Assembly (NCBI GenBank): GCA_029204225.1 | Contig: CM055104.1 | Coordinates: forward strand, 44,580,841 to 44,644,840 | Direction: 5' to 3' | Source: Diphasiastrum complanatum | Lineage: Eukaryota; Streptophyta; Lycopodiopsida; Lycopodiales; Lycopodiaceae | DNA: 64,000 nt | Part shown: in pieces, positions 55,139-64,000 of the stretch | Layout of the letters: every line of letters starts with the position of its first letter | How positions within the stretch are numbered: the stretch's first letter is position 1 | The notes under the pieces: model-generated | Told to the model about the DNA's origin: nothing | The model's input: only the letters and a program-made list of their open reading frames with translations | Databases searched by the model: none | Program-made: the position numbers and the translations under genes

Positions 55139-56400
55139 TCATTCAATCAACGGCCGCTCACGAGAGGCAGTCACAGAACTCCAATACTCCCCACATTCGG
55201 TTATTGTTAATTCAAAATTAAATGCCAAAACATCTACATCCTGTAGATTCAAATCGTCGACTCTTGGTTGATTTTTTGGCAACCTCTTTCTCTTGCCCTT
55301 TGGATCCACTTGCAACATTTCGAGTTCGTACCTTCCCAAAAAAGCATTCGTTGACGTGGTGCGCAACCAATGGACACGTAGTACTTTTGTTTGATTGCTA
55401 TTTTGAATAAAACCAAGTACTTTGGCAATCCAAAATGGATGTCCTTCATTGTTTTCTGAAGCTAGAAGTACAACAAGGCTTCCAATTTGGATTTCATTCA
55501 AATCACTCTGCCATTTTATTTTTGCAGCTTTTACACTTTGCCTATTCTTCCTTGAGCCCACATAAATTTCACGTTTCTCACTTTGCACAAGCTGCAAGAA
55601 ATCATTATTTTGAGGAAGATTTGAAGGTTCGACAGTTGTAGTTGATGTTTCTAATTTATGAGGCCAATGAAATTTTTCAGTTGTTAATGTATGTTCAAGA
55701 TTGAGCAAACTGATTTTTTGTTCCTCAAAAAAGTCCATTCACCAATGCTGATCAAACTCATCAAAAAAAATGATAAGCTGCTTGAATACTTGATTCCAAA
55801 AAATTTAATGAGGCAAATGGATCAATCTCTTTGAGTTGATGGAATGCTAAGCAAAAATTGAACTCCTTCAAGAGGTAGCCACGAAACTAAATTTGAAAAT
55901 CGTTTGCTCCATAATAATATAATGTCTGATTCATTACATTTGATTTTAAACTGGTGCTGAAAGCTAATATCATTAATATTAGCTACGCATTGTTCTGTTT
56001 CCTTGGATGCCTTAACATAATCACGAAAATCATATGTGTGTCTGATTAATGACACGTTTGGCTTTGGCACATACAATTTCTCAACAATGCTTTGAAGCAC
56101 TGGTAATGAAAATGTTTTCTTGCGTCTCAACCTCTTAGAAAAGCAACTAAACATTCAAATAGGGAACATTTTTGGTTTTGGCAAACTCTTTGTACATCAA
56201 AAGTATTTTTGATTTTGTAAAATTATCCGGCAAGTGAAAATATAAGGAATTAGGCAATTTGTCTCCGTGCACATGTATGAAATGCTTTAGCCAAGCAGTT
56301 GCATTTAAAGCATCTAGAAAAATTGTTCGACCCTATAAGGATCCCCGTAATGTTGGGTCTTTCTGAAGTCGTGCATGCATTCGTTGAAGCCGTGAGTTTC
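55139..56400 (-). pseudogene. Possible DDE DNA-transposase relic with C-terminal chromatin-reader-like module
   Basis: Reads right to left. Near 56330-56160: WLKHFIHVHGDKLPNSLYFHLPDNFTK... followed by a Lys/Tyr-rich part, the W-x-GD-x-P-x-LP pattern preceding the core of a DDE family found widely in eukaryotes. 56154-55822: VSLIRHTYDFRDYV and SFQHQFKIKCNESDIILLWSK, resembling the region after the core. 55738-55139: 199 codons with GSLVVLLASENNEGHPFWIAKVL and RVHWL, a Tudor/BAH-like shape often attached to such proteins. The catalytic DDE core itself is absent and terminal inverted repeats were not found. The assignment is tentative. Confidence 0.35.
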
Positions 56401-57400
56401 CGATTGTGTGAACTACTTTGTAAGCTTTGCAACAAATCTCCAGTGGAAGAAGCCAACTTATTGGCTTGGGACCATAATATTGATCAGGAGTACCGGATGA
56501 AGATGACCGTGATACAAAGAATCCGATTTTTTCACAAAGAATACGTGAGTCTCCAAAGCAGGAGATGTGAAGCAACTAGAGCTGAAAGCACTCTGTGCTC
56601 AAGAGACAAGCCTGTCTTTTGATTAAAAAAATCCTACGCAGAGCCTTACAAAATATGATAGTTTTTTTCAGCTTGCTTTTCGTAGTGGCTAGGTAATTTT
56701 TTTTGCTATGCTGTCATGGAATGTTCTGGTCATAATATATGTTGTAATCCTTTTAAATTGTTTTTATCAGACTCTAATTTTGAGCTCAATTTTAATACTC
56801 CCTAAATTTTTTTTTTTTTTATATTCTAGTTGTGGGCCCTTGTTGATAAATTTTTTGATAAATGGGAAACTTTTCAAATAAAAGGCCAACCTGCTCAAGG
56901 TGCCTCAAACTTAAAGAAAAAAGCTGTCAGCACTCAAACTCTGAAGCCAATCCCTACAAAAATGGAAAAATGCAAGGGATTAGCTCTTCAGAGCTAATAA
57001 TAATTGTTCTTTCTAGAGTTGCCGATGGTCAACTTTCTCTGACGGAAATGGGAAAAGAATTTCAAAGGTGATAGTCATAATCTAAATATTTATTTTCATG
57101 TTGCCTTTTGTAATAAAGTGATTTTCATGATTTTGTTGGATTTTTAGCAATTGTACTTTTTAAATGCAGGCATAAATTGTTTATGACAGTTCAAGAAGCC
57201 CTTGTGACAGGGCTAAATTTTCCTTCATGCTATATAATTTAGGAGTAATGGATGAGTGGTTGGAATTATATGAACAAGAAAAAAAAATGTATTGACTAGA
57301 AATCGACACCAACGCAATAGGTGTAGAGGTCAAGCTGCACCTTCACATGACCTTGAGCCATTGCCCAACCAATGCACCATAGACTAGATGGTTGATACAC
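56401..57400. other. Unassigned DNA, possibly transposon-internal
   Basis: Small frames at 56299-56622 and 56862-57071 (with CSRCLKLKEKSCQH) are not recognised. May be the decayed N-terminal part of the CACTA gene that follows. Confidence 0.3.
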
Positions 57401-58424
57401 TCCAACAAGCAAGATCAAATGGACAATTCATATCTGACACAAAGTGGGAATTTGCAAGAGGATGTGATTGGAAGGTTTGTCTATAACTCTATTTTTTTTA
57501 AGTGAACAATTTTAATTTGTACGATGGTTGATTATTGTTTTAATGACAGTATCGAAAGTATAGCGCAATGTGGGCATATGGTCGTCATTATCTCATTGAA
57601 TCAATTGATTTGAAATGACGAACTTATGATTACGGTGTGATGGCATCCTTCCATCAAGAAAGTCGGAGTAGTGCTTGATCAAAGTCCAATTTCTGGAGAG
57701 CTTGAGTATGTAGGAACCATACAAGCCATATATGAGGTGTGTTTTAGTCAAATGGGTAAATATTTGTTGTTTGACGTGAAATGGTTCAAAATCAATTATA
57801 GAGTATCAAATGCAACTATAAAAAAAGATTGTAGTGGATTTTTTGCTATCAATTCAACCAAGACATTAAGCATGGACTTTTCAGACACATTGGTGTTGCC
57901 TCGTCATTGTGAACAGGTATGCATGAATTTCACATTTTTTCTTTTCTCAATTGTGACCAATATTATATTAATCATCTACACTACTTTTTCATTACATCTA
58001 TTTATTGTGAGTTAAAATATGATCATAACAAATATCTAATCCTAACATTGCTAAATGTGCAGGTATTTTTTCAAGCAGATTGACTAAACAAAAATTGGTG
58101 GTATGTTGTTCAAATCAAACCATGCTCAAGACATGTATTCGAAAATGCATATGTTGAGAATGAAATGGAAGATCTAAATTTGGCAACACAAGTATATCTG
58201 ATGAAGATGTACATATATCTTCAAGTTTTATAGATCTGAAAACCCGAGAACTGAATCTCATGATTCTGACGACTCAGATAATAAAGAGGACAACAATGAT
58301 TCTTTGCGTGAGTATAATATTGAGAGAAGTTTTAATTTCGATAGTGATGATGAAAATCATCTTAGCGAAGATGAGTTGCAAGATGGCTTGGCTGATGAAT
58401 TTGAATCTTGCGATGATGAATAAA
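57401..58424 (+). pseudogene. CACTA (En/Spm) TNP2-like transposase, C-terminal part (DUF4216-like)
   Basis: Pieces in order: ANGQFISDTKWEFARGCDWK to 57474; a GT-AG intron 57475-57549; YRKYSAMWAYGRHYLIESIDLK and TYDYGVMASFHQES (57550-57670, with stops); 57671-57916 with LEYVGTIQAIYEVCF, GKYLLFDVKWFKI and LVLPRHCEQ; an intron 57917-58062; VFFQAD then a stop, and WWYVVQIKPCSRHVF. The YxG-x-I-x-x-IyE ... lFdvkWF ... Q-VF-x-x-D ... W-x-VV order is that of the DUF4216 C-terminal domain of TNP2 transposases. It ends in an acidic Ser/Asp/Glu tail with stop TAA at about 58424. Several nonsense codons make it non-functional. The catalytic TNP2 domain and CACTA termini were not found. Confidence 0.6.
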
Positions 58425-59164
58425 GATTATACATGTCACAAATAATTTTGTCATAAAATGATACATTGTAGTCAATATATAAATTTGTTTTCAAATTAAA
58501 ATTATTACATTTTTCTACAATGTTGCATTTCTAAAGTTTCATTTCAAACACATCTCGCAATCACTTAGAATTGAAAAAACTTATCAATATTATTAGATAT
58601 GTGAACTAATTAAGAGAACAATTATAAAATGTAAAACGTTGATTATTTATATATTATGATTAAAAAGCATCTTCTTTGAGATAATAATACACTTTGCCAC
58701 AATGTTCGATTATTTATTCATCTTTGCAAACATTCAAACGTGTATAACATTGCAATTTTTTTATCAACAGATTAGCTTAACAAGCTACCTCATGGCTCTC
58801 AATTGCAAGGTACCTAGCATCCTTTCAAGTGCAAATTTAACTCACACTTATATTTTTATCCATTAATACCATATTGAGATTAATGTCAAATTTTGATTAT
58901 GAAATTTTCTCAATATAGAAACACATCATAATGTCCATAAATGTATAAGATAGCATGTTATATTCAACCAACAATAATTTTAATTTGTCAGAGCATAATA
59001 ATTTGACATAATGATCATTTGTTTTTTAGTTCACATTTTATTATAAGTATGCACTTATTCAAAACCTCAAAAAAAATCTTATTTGCTTTTAAATTAATCA
59101 TGAAGTTGTTGTTTATCAGCATAATTATTCATAATATATATTTTTTAAAATTTAACAAACTAAT
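58425..59164. other. AT-rich DNA downstream of the CACTA relic
   Basis: No gene seen. Could be the 3' subterminal region of the transposon. Confidence 0.35.
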
Positions 59165-59600
59165 TTTGCCACGCATGCCATGCGTGGCAAATTTTTCAAA
59201 GCAAAACCTCTTAAGTATTGTGTTTTGATATTGCCACGTGTGGCAAATTTTGCCACGCGTGGCAATAAAAAAAGCCACTCCTTGAAATTTTCTCTGGAGT
59301 ACATGTAACACAACAAGTGATTAAATAACTGTACGTGGCACTTCCACGTGTGGCTGTGCACGCTGACACATTTTGGCGCTCATATTTTGAATTTTGAGTT
59401 TAAAAAAATTTGCGTGGCACTGCCACACGAAATTAAAAATTTGTTGCCAAACCCCACCTCCAGCCTGGATTTCACCGACAGGGTCCCCGAAAAAGTTTTG
59501 CGTGGATGTGCCACGCGTGGCAGTGCCATGCAAAGAAAAATGTCAAAATTTCGGCTAAGTATCGGGTTCGCATGGCAGCGTCGCATGGCAAAACGCACAT
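59165..59600. repeat. Cluster of GCCACGYGTGGC palindromes
   Basis: A perfect 13-base-arm palindrome at 59165-59191, GCCACGTGTGGC at 59233, GCCACGCGTGGC at 59252 and 59510, CCACGTGTGG at 59344, and further half-sites (GCGTGGCACTGCCACACG near 59412, GCATGGCAGCGTCGCATGGCA near 59570). Several contain a CACGTG-related G-box core. Confidence 0.85.
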
Positions 59601-59616
59601 ATGTGTAAGTTGTGCT

Positions 59617-59955
59617 TCAAATTAACACAAACTAAATCTGATGGTTATAAGAAAGCACAAGGGGAATCATGTGAGTTCCACTTTGACCAAACTTAGATTC
59701 TTTATTGCAGCTTGAGTTTGTGACTCTGGGCCTCTAATGTCATTTAAGAGTTTTAAACCCCTAGTCACTTATTCCTAGGAATCACAACTTGTTAATTGTG
59801 CTCATTGGGTTGGGCTTATAACGTGCAGGATGCCAGTGCCCTCGCACTTATTACTCTAACTGTACAGTGTACTATGGCGAGGCCCACTTGGTAAGCTTAG
59901 CCTACAGTACTTTTAGTGGCAAGACCCACTAAGTGCCCAAACACCTACATGTTAG
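59617..59955. repeat. Repeat R2, right copy
   Basis: Direct match to 18461-18800. Identity falls at both ends. No coding content. Confidence 0.8.
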
Positions 59956-60074
59956 GGCACACAAAAAATACTAGCTCAGCCTCCTCAAAAATCTCCTCTT
60001 AGCTAGACTTTCCCAAGGTGGAACCACTCCTAAGCCCTTGTAGTAAAGAAAAAACCAATTGAATCAGTGCTACA

Positions 60075-60766
60075 TGTGAAAAGTACAGTACTAAGGACCA
60101 TAAATGGTCTTTGAATGATCCACAAGGTGATTGTATGCTTATTATACAATCTATCAGAAACTAGTCATCAGAAAACAAGATCTAGTTAGCAGCTTGATAG
60201 GAAACAAGTAGAGACAATCAAAGCCATTGATCAATAGTATAAATCCAACTCCACACGTGTGGAAATAAGGCTTTAGTCGGCCTGTAGACAGTGTTTACAA
60301 AGTGTCAAAAGCTGGTTTCATTGGAAATCAAGAGTAATCACCATACAATGAGAGGAAACTCGAGTTTCCTCCTTAAAGCTCCCAAAAGTTTCTATCTTGT
60401 CACTATGGAGACAATGGGAGTACATAGTAAAACCACACTTCCTTTGCAAATTTAGGTGAAAATCCAGCATGTAAATAAGGAAGTAGACTCCACTTTCTTG
60501 CCCTAATGTGAAAACCCTAGCCTAGATCCAAGAGGCATGCTTGGTAGGTGCATGGTAGGTACAAATCTCATCATAAATCATGGTCTAGATCCTACAAGTA
60601 GAATCACTACCAAATAGACACAACCTCTCCTCTTGACTCGTGGTAACCTACTTTAGGTGTGTATGTACCAAGTGGCACTTTGACCATTCAAGTACCAACA
60701 AACAATATTGACAAAATGTATAATATTCTACATGGCTAGATTTGCCATTGTAGGCAATTTTTCACA
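60075..60766 (-). repeat. 3' LTR of a minus-strand copia (family E)
   Basis: Minus strand starts TGTGAAAAATTGCC at 60766 directly after the purine tract GAGGAGGAG (60767-60775). The proposed end at 60075 (minus ...GTACTTTTCACA) is an inverted repeat of the start, giving 692 bp. The start is well supported, the end less so. Confidence 0.65.
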
Positions 60767-60840
60767 CTCCTCCTCAAATCTAGCCTTGGAGATCACAATG
60801 CTTTTATCAATAACTTCAATTTTGATCTGAGCTTGACAAA

Positions 60841-63193
60841 TTAATCTTTAGATAAAGGTTTAGTAAACAAATCAGCCAAGCAACTTGATGATGGCACGCG
60901 TTGGAGCTCGGATCTCTTTAGCTTGCACTTTTTCCTCACGAAATGATGAGCAATTTCGATGTGTTTGCTCCTTACATGGAATGTAGGATTAGTTTGCAAG
61001 TGATTGGGCTGATTGGTTGTCACATAGATGATAGGGATCTCCTCATCCATGACATGAAGCGTCCACCAATAGCCTTTTGAGCCACAAGACCTCCTTGCAT
61101 GTTGATGTCAAGGCCTTGTATTTCGGATTTTGTGGAAGAAAGGGAGATGGTAACTTGCTTTTTGGAAACGCAAGATACTCCATCACATAGAAAGGTGGCA
61201 GAAGGCACTTGTTGATCTTCTATTCACTTTTTTTGCAAAATTCGAGTCACTGTAGGCTCTTAAGCCAGAGATTAGTTCCTCTATACAAAATACCAAAATC
61301 TTAGTGAATGAAATGTCTCTAAGGACTCTTTTGGCCATGTTCCAATGTGAAACTAGAGGACTTTGCATGAATTGGCTTAACTTCCAACACTAAACTAAGT
61401 CAAGTCTAGTTATAGTTAAAATAGATCAAGGATCCAATAAGGCCTTCTAGATATTGTGATGTCCCAAAGGATGCTTCATCACAACCAATAGATGCTTTTA
61501 CATGTTGCTCCATGGTTCTCAATGCCTTTACAATTCTTTACATTCAAAAGATATCTAGGATGGATGTAGCATATTTAGATTGACAAATGAAGCTAAAACC
61601 ACATCCTCTAATAACCTCTATTCTAAGAAATGAAGCTCAATAGGCCAATATCTACCACTTTAAACATCTTTTGCTAAAGCAATTTTACATCTCTATTCCA
61701 TCTAGATCATTACCACTCAAGATAATGTCATCTACATACAAAAACAAGAATAATGATCATGCCATCATGAAACTTATATACAATGATTGGATCATAGGCA
61801 CTCATTACAAAATTGATGGAAATGAGAAAAGAGTTTAGCCCTAGAGTCCATGCTCTAGGGTGTTTGCTTGAGCCATAAAGGCTCTTTTTCAAAAAACACA
61901 CCTTTCCTTCATGCTTTGCCTTGATGAAGCCTCAGGTTGCCTCATGTAGATCTCTTCCTCCAAATAACCATGAGGAATGCATTTGTGAAGTCAAGTTGGA
62001 GATAGCTTCCAATTGAAGGTTGTAGCAAGACTAATGGATCAACCCTGATAGTAACAAGCTTAGCCACAAGAGCAAAAGGTCTCATCATAATCAATGCCTT
62101 TGGTTTGTAAAAAACCTTTGGCAACAAGCCTAGCTTTATGCTTGCTTATTGATCCATCTTGATTATACTTCAATCTAAAGATACTTGCAATCAAGAGGTT
62201 TCTTCCCTTGAGGAAGATCCACAAGATCCCAAATATGATTCAATAAGCATCATACTCTACTTACATAGCATCCATCCAACTTTTAGACTTACAAGCATCT
62301 TCATAGCATGTTGGCTCATCTAACATTGAAGTAAGAAAGGTGTAAGATGTGAAAGATGATGAGCCTTCCCTTTGATCACCTTGACCATCATAGGTGAGCC
62401 TCAATGGCTCGGATCTTGCCCTTGTAGATCTCTTGGAGTTCTTGGAGTTCTTGGAGTTTTTGGAGTTCTTGCATCTTGAGGTGGATCCTCAAGTTCTTCT
62501 TCACTTGGAAGCTCCTCCTCCATCCTAGCATGATCCTTGGCATCAAGATGATTAGTAGCATTATCATCCAAATCACATGTCCTTCATAAAATAACATCCT
62601 ACTCACTATCATCTTGCTAGTGATGGGATTGAAGACTCTATAACCTTTGCTATTCTCACCATATCACAAAGATGCCTTTGATGGATGTTGCATCATCCTT
62701 CCTTCTCTTATCCAAGGATTGGTGTACATAGCAAGTGGATCCAAAAACTTTGAGATCCTTGAGATTGGGCTTCTCTCCAAATAGAGCTTCAAATGGTGTG
62801 ATTCCTCCAATGGCTTGGTTGGCAATCTATTGAACAAATATAGCACAAGTTATTGCTTCACCCCAAAATGGTTTGGATAGAGAAGCATCTAGCCTTAAGG
62901 CCTTAGCACACTCACAAAGAGATCTATTTCTTCTCACTCACTCCATTTTGTTGAGGGGTGTATGGACATGACAACTCCCTCTCTATGCCATTAGAACTAC
63001 AAAAGTCAATCAACTTATTGGAGATATATTCACCTCCATTATCACTCCTTAATACCTTAATCTTGGTACTAAGTTGATTTTCTACCAAAGTCTTGAACTT
63101 TACAAGAGAATCAAACACCATTGATTTGCTAGAAGAGGTACATCCAACAGAATCTAGAATAGTCATCAATGAAGAATACATAGTACTTGGCAC
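60841..63193 (-). pseudogene. Copia family E pol relic: integrase, RT, RNase H
   Basis: Reads right to left. 63190-62924: integrase with DNGGEYISN and PYTPQQNGVSEKK. 62846-62664: YLFNRLPTKPLEE and the GSTCYVH-type region with frame slips. 62612-62388: linker with a repeated QELQEL run, a CTTGGAGTT repeat in DNA. 62127-61942: RT start, [11 protein letters not shown] and SYLQLDFTNAFL. 61368-61183: near the end of RT, FCIEELISGLRAYSDSNFA. 61208-60841: RNase H with KKQVTISLSSTKSE and RSKHIEIAHHFVR, then ADLFTKPLSKD, the usual copia C-terminus. Stops and frameshifts occur throughout, and the YVDD region between 61940 and 61370 is too eroded to read confidently. Its 5' part is interrupted at 63194 by another LTR element. 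Confidence 0.85.
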
Positions 63194-63831
63194 TGTGAAG
63201 GATTTCAGATCATTCAAGATCCAATCCAAGTCCCAAATCTTTGGTTACAATAAGGAGCAAAAACAATCCTGCCAATGTAAAAAAATCAGCATCTACATAC
63301 AAAATGAGATGCAAACTCTAAGAGATATTGATCAAACATGAACCAAAATATAAAATATGTTTGCTATCGGTACAATTACAGTACCCTACTATATTTCACA
63401 TGTGTGGAACCGAAAATAGCAATAAATGATCATTCTACACACAAGATTGCAGATAACACCAAGATAGTGCACCAATGAGTAGTAGAACCCAAAGAGAACC
63501 ATGTATAATGATGAAATGAGAGATATAAGAGAAAAGATGTGTCTCTACATCCTTTATAGAGTTTCCAAACCCTATTTGGCGACTTGGCTTTCCCTCCAAA
63601 ATGTAAACCCTACTATTTTTGGGTCTAAATTCAATGTACCCAAAGTTCAAATTTGAATCTCTCTCAAAGACTACCAACTTTCCCACACTTTCCAAAAGTG
63701 TTTATTGAATGTATTTTAAAGCTAATATAACTTCAAAAAGTTTATCTCTAAGTCTAAAATGAGTTTTGGCCTCTCATTGACAATTTACCAAAATGACTAA
63801 ACTAGACTAAACTAGTTGAAATCTCTCACAC
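63194..63831 (-). repeat. 3' LTR of a further copia copy-1-family element (copy 3)
   Basis: 638 bp. Minus strand TGTGAGAGATTTC (63831) to GAAATCCTTCACA (63194). It is homologous to 1379-2030, including the TATAAAGG counterpart. The left edge abuts family E integrase, splitting its YYVFFIDDYSRFCW motif from its upstream half. Confidence 0.9.
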
Positions 63832-64000
63832 TCCTCTTCAACTTGTTTTGGCATAGTTCTAACAATAGAACTTTGATCCAACTTTAGAATGATCTCCATC
63901 CTAAGTATAGATCTTCTTTCTAAGTTCTAAAGTATCTTTCATAATTGATATAGAGAACAGTGTCCAAATTGGATGCTTCACTATTTCTTACATCAATTTT
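63832..64000 (-). mobile_element. 3' internal end of copia copy 3, continuing beyond the window
   Basis: Reverse complement of the region at about 6015-6186 of copy 1, with purine tract GAGGAG or GAAGAGGAG next to the LTR. The element body lies to the right of the window. Confidence 0.9.

Overview
This window is nuclear DNA of a land plant. The evidence is a multi-exon plant GTE/BET bromodomain gene with GT-AG introns, several plant-type Ty1/copia and Ty3 LTR retrotransposons primed by tRNA-Met or tRNA-Asp, a CACTA remnant, and six very long (CT)n/(GA)n tracts. The repeat-rich layout, the long intron and a Penelope-like reverse-transcriptase relic suggest a large, TE-dominated genome such as that of a fern or another non-flowering plant. 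I cannot prove the taxon from sequence alone.

Layout. 1-11,065: a Ty3-type remnant marked by a perfect tRNA-Asp primer-binding site at 1,315. It is interrupted by a complete-looking copia element (1,379-6,837, 5-bp TSD, LTRs about 97% alike) that lacks reverse transcriptase. A decayed unknown reading frame and an LTR starting at 9,997 follow. 11,066-18,060: mostly unassigned DNA with two (CT)n tracts, two sets of direct repeats around an unusual GC-richer segment, and an AT-rich broken gene with a Cys4 module and a GIY-YIG-like domain. 18,186-31,349: stacked LTR-element debris (gag and protease relics, a second truncated copia copy, a Ty3 pol on the minus strand fused to a partial LTR), a 330-bp foldback, and three more dinucleotide tracts. 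31,350-34,910: unassigned DNA, a 667-bp tandem duplication, a five-unit tRNA-like tandem array, and a C21 run.

36,240-43,615 holds the one convincing host gene, a GTE8/9/10/11-type bromodomain-NET protein of 845 residues in ten coding exons. Its 3.9-kb second intron holds a tandem duplication and a Penelope-like RT relic.

43,616-64,000: intergenic DNA followed by a second TE field. It contains two copia families, one inserted into the LTR of the other, a minus-strand DNA-transposase relic, the C-terminal part of a CACTA TNP2-like transposase, a cluster of GCCACGYGTGGC palindromes, a degenerate minus-strand copia, and at the right edge the 3' LTR of a further member of the first copia family, inserted into that copia's integrase.

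Only the GTE gene looks functional. Almost everything else is mobile DNA in different stages of decay, and the main interest is in element structure, nesting and two unusual gene relics (GIY-YIG and Penelope-like RT).
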